From: Streptomyces humi
GTDB taxonomy: Bacteria; Actinomycetota; Actinomycetes; Streptomycetales; Streptomycetaceae
NCBI RefSeq assembly: GCF_001005085.2
Contig: NZ_LBMU02000088.1
Span: forward strand, 124,001 to 188,000
Direction of reading: 5' to 3'
Length of the DNA: 64,000 nucleotides
Below are positions 7,467 to 17,046 of the stretch, piece by piece. Made by a program: the position numbers and the translations under genes. Position 1 is the stretch's first letter. Every line of letters begins with the position of its first letter. The notes beneath the pieces were generated by a model that had not been told where the DNA came from, searched no databases, and was given only the letters and a program-made list of their open reading frames with translations.

Positions 7467-8812
7467 GGCACCCGGATCCCGAGGCCGCGCAGTACGGAGA
7501 CGGTGTCGGCGCCGCTCGCCGGGGCGTTGCCGGCCGGCCGGCGCGGCTGCGGAGCGGCCAACGGGTAGGCGGAGCCGCCGCTCTCCACCAGCCAGTCGTC
7601 ACCGTGCCCGACGAGGCGGACGCCGTCACCGGCGGACAGGGCCAGGGAGGCCGACACCACGTCGGCCATCGCCACGTCCAGGACCGCGCCGCCGCCGTCC
7701 GGCGGCTCGGACAGGGCGAGCGCGGCGGCGAGCAGACCGGCGAGCGGGTCGGCCACCGCGTCACCGGCGAACACGGGCCGCCCGTCCGCGTCCGTGCCGA
7801 GCAGGCCGCGGGCGGCGGCCACGTCGTCACCGAAGCCGACCCGTCCCGAGGCACGCCCGTAGGCCGTGACGGAGACCCAGGTGCAGCCGCGGGCCGCCGC
7901 CGCCTCGGCGTCGAGTCCGAATCCGGCGAGCGCCCGGGGCCGCGAGGCCTCGACGACCACGTCGGCGCGGTCCACCAAGGCGTGCAGCGCGGCCCGGCCG
8001 TGCGCCTCGGCGGGGTCGAGGACGACCGAGGCCTGCCCGGCGTGCAGCAGGTCGTAGAAGGCGGGGTCACCGAAGCGCGCGCCGTCCGGACGGGACGGTG
8101 TCTCCACCTTGACCACCGTCGCTCCCGCCGTGCCGAGGAGGTGCGCGCAGAGCGGCCCCGCCCACAGCGCGCTGAAGTCGACCACCAGCAGCCCTCGCGC
8201 GTCACGGGGTGTTCCGGGCAACGGGCAGGACCGGTCCGGCCGGGGCCGGACCGAACCGCCCGCGAGACCCAGGAGTTCCACCCGCTCGTCGAGGTCGGCG
8301 CCGTCGTGCGTGGCGAGCCAGTCTGCCAACCGGCCGGGCAGCGCCGCGGCGTCGAGGTCGCGGCCGATCAGGGCGCTCCACAGCAGCGCGTCGTCCGGAC
8401 GCGCGACGGACACGGCTGCCCAGCCGTCCCGGGTGGGCAGCAGCCGGCAACTCCCGCCCACCGACAGCCGTCCCCGCCGTCCGCGGCCGGTCAGGGCGGC
8501 CCGTTCGGCGAGCAGCCGGGCTCCGTCGAGCCTCGCCCCACCGGCGGCGGTGACGTGGTCGGCCAGCAGGGTCGCGAGGGTGGCCGCCCCACCGGGCGGG
8601 AGCAGCGGGGGCCCGTCGGGGCATCCCGTCAGCAGGGGGACGCCGCTGCGGGCCCAGTCCGCCGCGACGCGCACAGGATCGAACTCGGGCCGGGGCGGGG
8701 CCGGTTCGCAGGCTCCGGGGCGTGGCGGGCCCGGAGGAGACGCCGACGGTCCGCCGGGTGCCGGGCACGGGGACGACCGTGCCGTTCTGACGGATGCCCG
8801 GTCGTCGGCCAT
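7463..8812 (-). CDS. Family III CoA-transferase (CaiB/BaiF), unusual domain order
   Basis: A 449-residue protein; the start is the ATG encoding MADDRASV, which lies 22 bp from the divergent hydratase gene. The family III N-terminal signature (VVDFSALWAGPLCAHLLG, then VVKVE) appears only from about residue 208. It is followed by the conserved ADPLAGLLAAALAL region carrying the presumed catalytic Asp. The first ~200 residues contain RLLPTRDGWAAVSVARPDDALLWSALIG, which resembles the small domain normally located after the catalytic core. This looks like a permuted or fused arrangement. Role: attaching CoA to the pathway acid, consistent with the hydratase and aldolase nearby. Confidence 0.5.
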   Translation of the reverse strand: MADDRASVRTARSSPCPAPGGPSASPPGPPRPGACEPAPPRPEFDPVRVAADWARSGVPLLTGCPDGPPLLPPGGAATLATLLADHVTAAGGARLDGARLLAERAALTGRGRRGRLSVGGSCRLLPTRDGWAAVSVARPDDALLWSALIGRDLDAAALPGRLADWLATHDGADLDERVELLGLAGGSVRPRPDRSCPLPGTPRDARGLLVVDFSALWAGPLCAHLLGTAGATVVKVETPSRPDGARFGDPAFYDLLHAGQASVVLDPAEAHGRAALHALVDRADVVVEASRPRALAGFGLDAEAAAARGCTWVSVTAYGRASGRVGFGDDVAAARGLLGTDADGRPVFAGDAVADPLAGLLAAALALSEPPDGGGAVLDVAMADVVSASLALSAGDGVRLVGHGDDWLVESGGSAYPLAAPQPRRPAGNAPASGADTVSVLRGLGIRVP

Positions 8813-8834
8813 GCCGGGATGGTAGATCAGAGAG

Positions 8835-9920
8835 GTGCCCGTGACCACAGCGATCTCCGTGACCGATCTCGCGGCCGGGGCGGCGGACGCCGACCTCCTG
8901 GACGACCGGGCGCGGCCGTCCCGCCCGCTGCTGGTCGTCGATCTGGACGCGGCGACCGCACCCACCGCCGCCGACGTCGAACAGGCCGTGCGCCGGGCCC
9001 GGGAGAGCGGCCGGCTGCTGGTCGGACGCACCGCACGCCCGGCTCCCGACTGCTCCGACGACCTCCTCCACGCCCTGGACGTGACCCTGGTCCGGGCTCC
9101 CCACGACCGTCTCTGCGCGACCGACGCCGCCGGGAGCCCCGCCACGGTGGCCGTCACGGACCCGGCCGCCGAGGCGGAGTTCCTGCGCGCACGGGCGGCG
9201 GAACAGCCGGCGGCGGCGCTGGTCCTGCGCCAGGTCCTCGGCATGGCCGCCGGCCTGCCGGTGCCGCAGGCCCTCGACCTGGAGTCGATGGCGTACTCGA
9301 CGCTGCTCGGAGGGTCCGGTTTCGCCCGGTGGCTCGCGGCGCGGGGGTCACGGCCCGCCCCGCCCCGCGCGTCCCGTGATCCCGTGCTGGTGCGCCGGGC
9401 GGCCTACGTCCTGCGGATCACGCTCGACCGGCCCGAGCGGCGCAACGCGCACGGCGCACAGTTGCGGGACGCCCTGGCCGCGGCCGTCGACATCGCCGTC
9501 TGGGACGAGAGCGTGCGGGAGGTGGTCCTGGACGGCAACGGTCCCTGCTTCAGTTCCGGTGGCGACCTGGACGAGTTCGGTACCGCCGACGACCTCGCCG
9601 CCGCGCATCTGGTCCGCACCCGGGCGGGGGTGGCCCGGCGCCTGCACGCCCTCGGCGGACGGCTCACCGCGAGGATCCACGGCACGTGTGTCGGCGCGGG
9701 CGTCGAACTGCCGGCCTTCGCGGCCCGCCTGCTGGCGGCCCCCGGCACCACCGTGCGGCTGCCCGAACTGTCCATGGGCCTGATTCCCGGCGCCGGGGGC
9801 ACGGTCGGCATCCCCCGCAGGATCGGTGGCCGGCGGACCCTGTACCTGGTCCTCGACGGCCGGCCCGTCCCGGTCGAACGGGCCCTGGCCTGGGGCCTGG
9901 TGGACCGGATCGAGGAGTGA
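8835..9920 (+). CDS. Enoyl-CoA hydratase/isomerase with N-terminal extension
   Basis: A 361-residue protein with GTG start, divergent from the CoA-transferase. The crotonase core begins near residue 180: oxyanion-hole segment GPCFSSGGDLDEF, the first catalytic Glu in GAGVELPAFA and the second in LPELSMGLIPGAGGTVG, so the hydratase residues are intact. The N-terminal ~180 residues look like a worn second crotonase-like module, since ALDLESMAYSTLLGGSGFARWLA matches the C-terminal helices of that fold. It would hydrate an enoyl-CoA in the same pathway as the aldolase fusion. No obvious terminator follows. Confidence 0.5.
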   Translation: MPVTTAISVTDLAAGAADADLLDDRARPSRPLLVVDLDAATAPTAADVEQAVRRARESGRLLVGRTARPAPDCSDDLLHALDVTLVRAPHDRLCATDAAGSPATVAVTDPAAEAEFLRARAAEQPAAALVLRQVLGMAAGLPVPQALDLESMAYSTLLGGSGFARWLAARGSRPAPPRASRDPVLVRRAAYVLRITLDRPERRNAHGAQLRDALAAAVDIAVWDESVREVVLDGNGPCFSSGGDLDEFGTADDLAAAHLVRTRAGVARRLHALGGRLTARIHGTCVGAGVELPAFAARLLAAPGTTVRLPELSMGLIPGAGGTVGIPRRIGGRRTLYLVLDGRPVPVERALAWGLVDRIEE

Positions 9921-10040
9921 GACCCCGGCGCCGACGCACGGCACCCACGGGACCGGCGACGCTCTGACGCCTGCCCACCCGACGCCGCTCACGGCCCCCG
10001 GCGGTGGCTCCCAGAAACTTCTAACATTATTTTCATCAAA

Positions 10041-10052
10041 ATTGTCAACAAT
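10041..10052. promoter_or_regulatory. Palindromic operator candidate ATTGTCAACAAT
   Basis: In a conspicuously AT-rich patch before the tannase-like gene there is a 12-bp dyad, ATTGT-CA-ACAAT. Its form resembles operators of GntR/FadR-type regulators. A possible -10 (TACAGT at 10069) lies downstream, but spacing to a -35 is poor, so the promoter itself is not firmly placed. Confidence 0.5.
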
Positions 10053-10176
10053 CCTGTGGCCCCTTCCCTACAGTCTGGGACTCGAACGAGCCGCACAGTC
10101 CGTCCTGCCCCGGTCCTGCCGGAGCGGTGCGCAGGTACCGCTGTGACCACGCATCACCTGCACAGGGAGATTCACG

Positions 10177-11940
10177 GTGGACATCAACCGCAGAACCGCC
10201 ATCCGGGGCGCAGCGGCCGTGGCCGCGCTCGGTATCGCCGAGAGCACGGCGGGCGCGGCCTTCGCCGCCACCTCGTCGTCACGCGGCGCGTCGAGCACGT
10301 CGAGCACGTCGAGCGGGTCCTCGGCCTCCTCGCTGGAGTTCGATTCCACCGCCTGGTCGTACGACTCGACCAACGACGTGTACTACCAGCTGGGGAAGAC
10401 ATATGTCACCGACCCGGCCGCGACGGACATCGAGAACCTGTCGATCTACGTGCCGGGCGCCTACCTCACGGCCACCGCGAACAGCGACGGGACCACGTAC
10501 ACCGCGAAGGCCGACCCCAAGGGCACCGTCGGCGGCTACTCGGGACGCACCGCACCCATCGTCATCCCGGTCAACACCCCCGGCTACGCCGCGCAGAAGC
10601 CGGCCACCTCCTACAGCTACAGCAGCGTGTCGAAGTACCTGGAGGCCGGGCACATCTACGTGTGGCCGGGCCTGCGCGGCCGGGACAGCTCGACCAGCGA
10701 CCGCTCCGACGCGGCCCCCTGGGGCGTCACCGACCTCAAGGCCGCGGTCCGCTTCCTGCGGTACAACCGGGACCTGCTGCCCGGCAGCACGGACGACATC
10801 GTCCTGTTCGGCATGAGCGGCGGCGGCGCCCAGGACACCGTGGCGGGCGCGTCCGGTGACAGCCCCCTGTACGAGCCCTACCTGCGCACGATCGGCGCGG
10901 CCATGGAGGACGCCCACGGCCGGCCGCTCAGCGACGCGGTCGCCGGCGTCATGGCCTGGTGCCCGATCACCAGCCTGCACGAGGCCAACCTGTCCTACGA
11001 ATGGAACATGGGCCAGTTCGCCTCCACCGGCACCCGTGCGTCCGGCACCTGGACCAGCGCCTACTCGACGGACCTCGCGAAGGCCTGGCCCAGGTACGTC
11101 AACCGGCTGGGGCTGCGCGACGAGCGCGGCCGGCGCCTGGAGCTGACCGAGTCCGGCGACGGCATCCACCTGCGCGGCAGTTACTACGACCACCTGATCG
11201 AGGTGATCACCACCTCGCTGAACAACTTCCTGGCCGACACCACCTTCCCGTACACCATCACCACGATGGGCGGCCCGCCCGGATCGGGACAGACCGGGAC
11301 CTCCACCACGTACGAGACGGTCGACGACTACCTCGCCTACCTCAACACCGACGACACCTGGGTCGCCTACGACGCCGCGACCAACACCGCGACGGTGTCC
11401 GGCCTCGAGGGCTTCGTCAAGAGCCAGAAGGCCGCGAGCAAGCCCGTCGGCGCGTTCGACGGCTACTCCCGCGGGCAGACCGAGAACGGCGTCTTCGCGA
11501 TGGGGCTCGGCGCCCCGGCGCACTTCGCGCCCCTCACCCGGGACGTCGTCAAGGCGAACGAGTCGGCGTACGCGACGTACTCCGACTGGCAGTCCGACTA
11601 CGGTTCCGCGGCGTACGACAGCGACTTCGCGAAGAAGGACAGCGTCGGCAAGGACATGGCCTGGCGGGCCGACGTGTACAACCCGCTGTACTACCTCTCG
11701 CCCGCCTTCGCCGGCTACCGCCGGTCGAAGCCGGCCCGCCACTGGCGCATCCGCACCGGCATCATGCAGGGCGACACCGCCAACACGACCGAGATCAACA
11801 TCCAGCTGGCCCTGCGCAACTACGGCATCCAGGACGTCGACTTCGCCACCGTGTGGGCCCAGGGGCACACGATGGCCGAGCGCACCGGCGACTCGACGAC
11901 GAACTTCATCGCCTGGGTGGAGTCCATCACCAAGAACTGA
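10177..11940 (+). CDS. Secreted tannase-like (subtype B) serine esterase
   Basis: A 587-residue exported protein. GTG start with GGGAG upstream; the N-terminus NRRTAIRGAAAVAAL has the twin-arginine pattern followed by an A-x-A cleavage region (GAAFAA). A Ser/Thr-rich linker follows, and then FDSTAWSYDSTNDVYYQLG, which resembles the start of bacterial tannases that hydrolyse galloyl esters. Ser214 in GMSGGGA is the nucleophile; the late His in WAQGHTMAERTGD completes a triad. Likely function: extracellular hydrolysis of tannins or related phenolic esters. Assignment to tannase rather than feruloyl esterase is moderate. The gene is monocistronic, with its own operator-like dyad and a strong terminator. 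Confidence 0.5.
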   Translation: MDINRRTAIRGAAAVAALGIAESTAGAAFAATSSSRGASSTSSTSSGSSASSLEFDSTAWSYDSTNDVYYQLGKTYVTDPAATDIENLSIYVPGAYLTATANSDGTTYTAKADPKGTVGGYSGRTAPIVIPVNTPGYAAQKPATSYSYSSVSKYLEAGHIYVWPGLRGRDSSTSDRSDAAPWGVTDLKAAVRFLRYNRDLLPGSTDDIVLFGMSGGGAQDTVAGASGDSPLYEPYLRTIGAAMEDAHGRPLSDAVAGVMAWCPITSLHEANLSYEWNMGQFASTGTRASGTWTSAYSTDLAKAWPRYVNRLGLRDERGRRLELTESGDGIHLRGSYYDHLIEVITTSLNNFLADTTFPYTITTMGGPPGSGQTGTSTTYETVDDYLAYLNTDDTWVAYDAATNTATVSGLEGFVKSQKAASKPVGAFDGYSRGQTENGVFAMGLGAPAHFAPLTRDVVKANESAYATYSDWQSDYGSAAYDSDFAKKDSVGKDMAWRADVYNPLYYLSPAFAGYRRSKPARHWRIRTGIMQGDTANTTEINIQLALRNYGIQDVDFATVWAQGHTMAERTGDSTTNFIAWVESITKN

Positions 11941-11957
11941 ACACCCTTCCGGCCAGG

Positions 11958-11997
11958 GCCGGGCACCTCACCGACGAGTCTCGGTCAGGTGCCCGGC
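11958..11997 (+). terminator. Strong stem-loop terminator after the tannase-like gene
   Basis: Two 17-nt arms (GCCGGGCACCTCACCGA and its complement) with a single C-C mismatch and a 6-nt loop start 18 bp after the stop codon. There is no T-tract, as usual in streptomycetes. The rest of the stretch to 12295 holds no gene that can be supported. Confidence 0.5.
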
Positions 11998-12295
11998 ACC
12001 ACGGGCACGGTCAGCAGGCGGCCACCCGGTCCGCACACGGTGCCGGGATCCTCCGCCGCCTTGTCCCGTCGGTCGTCCGACCGGCGCCACGGTGGCACCG
12101 CCGAGCCGACCCCATCGAGGACGCGCGGCAGGGCGGCCCCCGGTGTCCGGAGCCTCCGACTGCCGGGCGGCCGCCGGGACTTGGATGCGCACGGGCCGAG
12201 GTGCCTGGATCTTCCGGCGGAGGCACGGCGTGCCGTACGGTGCGTACCGAATCGGATCCCGGGGGACCGGGGCGAGGCGGGGACCGGAGGGGAAA

Positions 12296-13027
12296 GTGCG
12301 CGAGAGGCCCGGCGGGCAGGGTGCTGTGGCGGACGTCGGGAGGCCGGCCGGCGCGATGGTGGTGGTCGAGGACCTGCGCCGCACCTACGGCACCGGCGAC
12401 ACCGCCGTGCACGCGCTGCGGGGTGTCTCGTTCACCGTGCCGCGCGGCGAACTCGTCGCCCTCAAAGGGCGCTCCGGCTCCGGCAAGACCACCGTGCTCA
12501 ACCTGGTCGGCGGCCTGGACACGCCGGACGGCGGCCGGATCGCCCTGGACGGCACCGACCTGGCCGGCCTCGGCTCCGACGGCCTGCTGGCGCTGCGCCG
12601 TGACCGCGTCGGCTTCGTCTTCCAGTCCTTCGGCCTCATCCCCGTTCTGACCGCTGCCGAGAACATCGGGGTGCCGCTGCGCCTGCGGAAGGTGCCGGCC
12701 CGCGACCGCGAGGACCGCGTACGACTTCTGCTGTCCCTCGTCGGCCTCTCCGACCACGCCGACCAGCGTCCCGGCGAGCTGTCCGGCGGCCAGCAGCAGC
12801 GGGTCGCGATCGCCCGGGCGCTGGCCAACAACCCTGCCCTGATCATCGCCGACGAACCCACGGGCCAACTCGACGCCGACACCGGTCTCAGTGTGATGAA
12901 CCTGCTGCGCGCCGTCGTCCGCAGCGAGTCCGTCACCGCCCTCGTCGCCACCCACGACACACAACTCCTCGCGCTGGCCGACCGCGTGCTCGAACTCCGC
13001 GACGGCCGCATCGTCGAGGACGTCTGA
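12296..13027 (+). CDS. ABC transporter ATP-binding protein (LolD/MacB type)
   Basis: A 243-residue ATPase. The GTG start is chosen because GGAGGGG lies just upstream. Walker A is GRSGSGKTT with Lys64, Q-loop at FQSFG, signature LSGGQQQRVAIARAL, Walker B LIIADEPTG and switch His in ATHD. The sequence type (PTGQLD after Walker B) is that of ATPases partnered with FtsX-like permeases in lipid or macrolide export and envelope maintenance. It is followed by a second ATPase, and two FtsX permeases lie convergently downstream; together they probably form one or two exporters. Substrate unknown. Confidence 0.5.
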   Translation: MRERPGGQGAVADVGRPAGAMVVVEDLRRTYGTGDTAVHALRGVSFTVPRGELVALKGRSGSGKTTVLNLVGGLDTPDGGRIALDGTDLAGLGSDGLLALRRDRVGFVFQSFGLIPVLTAAENIGVPLRLRKVPARDREDRVRLLLSLVGLSDHADQRPGELSGGQQQRVAIARALANNPALIIADEPTGQLDADTGLSVMNLLRAVVRSESVTALVATHDTQLLALADRVLELRDGRIVEDV

Positions 13028-13140
13028 CAAACCTGCCGGGAGGTCGTCGTCACGGATCGCGTCCCTCGTACGGACGTCCGCATTATCCTGACGACCGTCC
13101 GACAGCGTTGTCCGCAGAGCTCACCTCCCCGGGGGACCGT

Positions 13141-14142
13141 GTGCCACTTCACGAACAGCCCACCGGGGCACCGGATCTGGCCGAGCTGCGCCGGCGGGCC
13201 GCGGCCGGCCCCCCGAGCCGTGAGGCGGGGATGGTCGTGTGCGAGAACCTGGTGCGGATCTACCAGTCAGAGGGCGTCGAGGTCCAGGCACTCCAGGGCC
13301 TGGACCTGACCGTGGCCCGGGGGGAGATGATCGCGGTGGTGGGGGCCTCCGGCTCGGGCAAGTCCACCCTCCTGGGCATACTCTCCGGGCAGGACGTGCC
13401 CACCGCGGGCGCCGCGGAGGTCGACGGACACGACCTGCTGGCGATGAGACGCCGTGAGCGGCTCGGCTACCGGCGCCGCACGGTGGGCTTCGTCTGGCAG
13501 CAGACCTCCCGCAATCTCCTGCCCTACCTCTCGGCGGCCGAGAACGTGATGCTTCCGATGACGTACACCGGGATCGGACGCGCCCGGCGCAGGGCCAGGG
13601 CGGAGGAACTTCTCGACCTGCTGTCCGTCGGCCATTGCCGGGACCGCACCCCCGACACGCTCTCCGGCGGTGAGCAGCAGCGGGTCGCCATCGCCGTCGC
13701 CAACGCCAACGAACCGCGGGTGCTGTTCGCGGACGAACCCACCGGCGAACTTGACACCGCCGGCAGCGACGAGGTCTTCGCGGCGCTGCGCCGGGCCAAC
13801 GAGGAACTGGGTGTCACCGTGGTCGTGGTCACCCACGACGCGCTGGTGTCCGAGCAGGTGCAGCGCACCGTACGGATCCGTGACGGCCGTACCTCGACCG
13901 AGGTGGTGCGTGGCGTCGCCACCGGCGAGGACGGTGTCGAGGTGCGCACCGCCGAGGAGTACGCGGTACTGGACGGCCGTGGCCGGCTTCAGCTGCCGGT
14001 CGAGTTCACCGAGCGCCTGCACCTGCGCAAGCGGGTGCGGCTGGTGCTGGAGAGCGACCACGTCGGGGTGTGGCCCGACGCCGCCGCCCGCCGGGCGAGG
14101 GACGCGGCACAGGACCCGTCGACCGGTGGCACCGCACCCTGA
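13141..14142 (+). CDS. ABC transporter ATP-binding protein with C-terminal extension
   Basis: A 333-residue ATPase. GTG at 13141 is preferred because GGGGGA lies about five bases upstream; an in-frame TTG 33 bp earlier is the alternative. Walker A is GASGSGKST with Lys74, signature LSGGEQQRVAIAVANAN, Walker B VLFADEPTGELD, switch His in VTHD. After the ATPase core a ~90-residue tail (YAVLDGRGRLQLPVEFTERL) resembles an AbrB/SpoVT-like swapped-hairpin segment, perhaps a regulatory or dimerisation element. Same family as the preceding ATPase, 113 bp downstream. It converges on the FtsX permease genes with only 5 bp between stops. Confidence 0.5.
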   Translation: MPLHEQPTGAPDLAELRRRAAAGPPSREAGMVVCENLVRIYQSEGVEVQALQGLDLTVARGEMIAVVGASGSGKSTLLGILSGQDVPTAGAAEVDGHDLLAMRRRERLGYRRRTVGFVWQQTSRNLLPYLSAAENVMLPMTYTGIGRARRRARAEELLDLLSVGHCRDRTPDTLSGGEQQRVAIAVANANEPRVLFADEPTGELDTAGSDEVFAALRRANEELGVTVVVVTHDALVSEQVQRTVRIRDGRTSTEVVRGVATGEDGVEVRTAEEYAVLDGRGRLQLPVEFTERLHLRKRVRLVLESDHVGVWPDAAARRARDAAQDPSTGGTAP

Positions 14143-14147
14143 GTACG

Positions 14148-16982
14148 TCACGCCAGGCGCAGTACGCTGCCCAGTCCCCGCCTGCGGGCGAGGACGGTCT
14201 CGGTGACCGCGGCGGCGAGGATCAGCGCGGTCACGCCGGCGACGAGGGCGACGGTCAGCGCGGAGTCGGTGTGCAGCGCCGGCTGGGCGGGTCCGCCGGT
14301 GAACTGCCGCAGGTCCAGTGCCCGTGCCAGGAGCCGGGGTTCGAGCAGCCCGAGCAGGGTGCCGCCCACCGCCGAGGCGACCGCCAGTGGCAGCAGTTGC
14401 AGGAAGTGCAGCGCCGCGGCTTCCCTGCCGCTCAGCCCGAGTGTGCGCAGGAACGAGGTCGTGCGGCTGCGTTCGTGGGAGGTGAGGGTCAGTTCGAGGA
14501 AGAGCGCGAGCAGGCCCGACAGGGCGGCCAGGATCGAACTGGTGGTGTAGATCGTACCGAGGCCCTGTGTCAGGCCGTCCGTGCGCAGGGCGGTCAACGT
14601 CTCGGAGCGGACGCGGATCCGGGCCGTCGGCCCGAGCGCCTTGGCCGCCGCCGACCGCAGTGCCGCGGGTCCGGCGGTGGCGGGCCCGTCGCCCTCCAGG
14701 AGCAGGACGGTGCTTCCGGCGGACTGCGGGGGCAGCCAGCGCTCCGCCCCGGCGGTGGTGATCAGCATCGGCGTCCCGGCGGCGATCTGCGCCGTCACCG
14801 GCCCGAGGAGGGGGTCGCGCAGTTGTGCGGAGGTGAGGGTGCCGACCGGACGGAAGACCAGGTCCACGGGGCGCTGCCCGGACGGCACGACGGTGGCGGT
14901 GAAGCCTCCGGTACGTTGTCGGGCCCGCAGATCGGGGGAGAGGAACGACGGCAGCGGGGCATGGGCGCCGGCCCGGGTTCCCACCGGGGCGGCCAGCCGG
15001 GACAGCAGGGCGTGGGCCAGCGGCGACTTCGGGGCGAGGGCGGCCAGTTGCCGGGGATCGACGGTGATCAGGGCGACCGGCGAGATCACCGCGCCGTCGG
15101 TCCGACCTGCCAGATCGAGGGTGTACAGATGCTGGAGGGCGGTCCGCGTCCCGGCGGTGCCGGACCCGGGTGCCGGGGCCACGGTCCCGGCCACGGTCGC
15201 GCTCGCGTCGGCGCCGGTGGTCCAGGCCGCCCCCGCGGCCAGGCCGTCGTCGATCGTACGGTGCACGAGCCCGCCGAACACGGCCGTACCCAGGGTCAGG
15301 ACCAGGACGAACAGCGCCAGGCCGGTCGCCGGGGCGTCGTGGGCGGCCCGGGCGGCGCCGACGAAGGCGACCGTCCCCCGGCCGCGCCGGGTCCCCCGCA
15401 CCACCGGGCGCAGCACCAGGGGGTAGACCCGCAGCAGGAAAAGGACGACGGTCAGCGCCACCAGCGCCGGCACCGCGCCCAGAATCCCGTCGGGGCCCTG
15501 CGAGCGGAGCGCGACCACGCCTGCCGCCGTCGTGACCAGCACCGTCAGCTCCAGGACCACGCGGCGGCCGGCGGCGACGTTGCGGCGCGGGCGCCGCAGG
15601 CGGCCGGGTCTGCGCGGCTCGCGGACCGCTGTCCAGGTCAGCAGCGGCACCGTCAGCGCCACCACGGCTGCGGCGAGAACGGCGGTCGTCGGCTGCGGCG
15701 AGCCCGACGTACCGGTGGGCGCCAGGGCCCCGCCCGCCGCCCAGCCCAGCAGCGCCGCGATCACCACCACCGGCCAGGCCACCGCGCAACGCAGCAGCAC
15801 CAGCCGCGTCGTGGACGCGCCCCGCGCGCGCTGTAGCCGCAGGTGCGCCTGCCGTCGGCGCAGCAGCAGCCGTACCGCGACGGTGACGGTGGCCAGCGCG
15901 ACCGCGGCCACTGCGTCGACGGCGAACGTCGCCAGCTCCCTGGCCTGTTCGTCCTGAGACGTGAAGGCGGCGAGCAGGGGAGTGAGGGAGTCGGTCACCA
16001 GCAGGGACCCGGTGGCCTGGCCGCCGACACGGCAGGCGGTGTCGCCGGTGATCGGATCGGCCCCCTGGCACAGGGCCGCGCTGAGCTCGGCGCTGTAGTG
16101 GGACAGCGGCCCGGTCAGGGCGCGGGCCCGGTCGAGCGCCGCTCCGGACAGGTCGGCGCGCAGCTGCCAGGTCACCCGCGGGCCACCCACCCCGGCTCCG
16201 GACAGCAGGTCGGCGGCGTCGCGGCCGACGAGGCCGCGGACGGCGAGCACCGTGCCGGCGGAGTGCTCGGCCGGGTAGCGGGACGGCTGGTCCAGCGTCT
16301 CCCGGCCGGCCCAGAAGTCGTCGGTCGCCGCCGTGGTGCGGTAGACGCCGCTCACCACGAGCCCTGCGCGGGGCGGGGCGTCCTGCACCCCGAGCGTCTT
16401 GGCGAACTCGACGGTCAGGCGGCTGCCGGTCCGGACACCGAGCGCCTGCGCGGTGGTCTGGGACAAGCCGATCTGCGGCGCGGTGCCCAGCGGCGTCCGG
16501 TCGGCCGGCGCGTGGCCGCCGACATAGCGCAGGTGGGCCCGTGCGGACGGCAGGTGGCTGACCGTCAGTTGGACGCTGGTGTCCGACGGTCCCGGTGGCA
16601 GCGGTGAGATCAGGGCTGCCTGGTTGTAGTCGTAGCTGCCTCCGGTGACGGTCACTCCTCGTGCGGCGGCGCCGCTGAACCGCTCGGTGAGGGTGCGGCC
16701 GGCGTCGAGCAGGTCGGCCGTGTGCAGGGCCGGCGGGACGGTGTCGAACACCTCGGGTGTGGTGCTGACGCTGATCAGGGGTGCCTGGGCCTGCGCGGCG
16801 TCGACGCGCTGTCGCAGTGCCCGGTCCTCCTGGCCGCCCGCGAAGGCGGGGGTCCACGCGCACAGCGCGGTCAGGACCAGGACCACCGCCGCCAGGCAGG
16901 CCAGCAGCGGCAGGTCGCCGCGGGTCTCCCTGCGTATCAGGCGCCGCGTCACCGCAGCGCCGGTGCCCACGGGTCGCGTCAC
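14148..16982 (-). CDS. FtsX-like ABC permease (large)
   Basis: A 944-residue membrane protein with one N-terminal helix (residues ~25-45), a large extracytoplasmic region, a central FtsX helix bundle (~330-520) and a C-terminal FtsX bundle (~775-935, ending ARRRGLGSVLRLA). The duplicated FtsX layout matches MacB/LolCE-like type VII ABC permeases, which transmit ATPase motion to the periplasmic side rather than forming a classical channel. It lies 64 bp downstream of a second such permease, so the pair is an operon. The two ATPases on the opposite strand are the obvious partners. Confidence 0.5.
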   Translation of the reverse strand: MTRPVGTGAAVTRRLIRRETRGDLPLLACLAAVVLVLTALCAWTPAFAGGQEDRALRQRVDAAQAQAPLISVSTTPEVFDTVPPALHTADLLDAGRTLTERFSGAAARGVTVTGGSYDYNQAALISPLPPGPSDTSVQLTVSHLPSARAHLRYVGGHAPADRTPLGTAPQIGLSQTTAQALGVRTGSRLTVEFAKTLGVQDAPPRAGLVVSGVYRTTAATDDFWAGRETLDQPSRYPAEHSAGTVLAVRGLVGRDAADLLSGAGVGGPRVTWQLRADLSGAALDRARALTGPLSHYSAELSAALCQGADPITGDTACRVGGQATGSLLVTDSLTPLLAAFTSQDEQARELATFAVDAVAAVALATVTVAVRLLLRRRQAHLRLQRARGASTTRLVLLRCAVAWPVVVIAALLGWAAGGALAPTGTSGSPQPTTAVLAAAVVALTVPLLTWTAVREPRRPGRLRRPRRNVAAGRRVVLELTVLVTTAAGVVALRSQGPDGILGAVPALVALTVVLFLLRVYPLVLRPVVRGTRRGRGTVAFVGAARAAHDAPATGLALFVLVLTLGTAVFGGLVHRTIDDGLAAGAAWTTGADASATVAGTVAPAPGSGTAGTRTALQHLYTLDLAGRTDGAVISPVALITVDPRQLAALAPKSPLAHALLSRLAAPVGTRAGAHAPLPSFLSPDLRARQRTGGFTATVVPSGQRPVDLVFRPVGTLTSAQLRDPLLGPVTAQIAAGTPMLITTAGAERWLPPQSAGSTVLLLEGDGPATAGPAALRSAAAKALGPTARIRVRSETLTALRTDGLTQGLGTIYTTSSILAALSGLLALFLELTLTSHERSRTTSFLRTLGLSGREAAALHFLQLLPLAVASAVGGTLLGLLEPRLLARALDLRQFTGGPAQPALHTDSALTVALVAGVTALILAAAVTETVLARRRGLGSVLRLA

Positions 16983-17046
16983 CGGTCACCCCATTCGGTC
17001 GCGTCCGGCCGTCCGGCGCCCCGTGCGGACTCTTCCTGCCGTTCCC

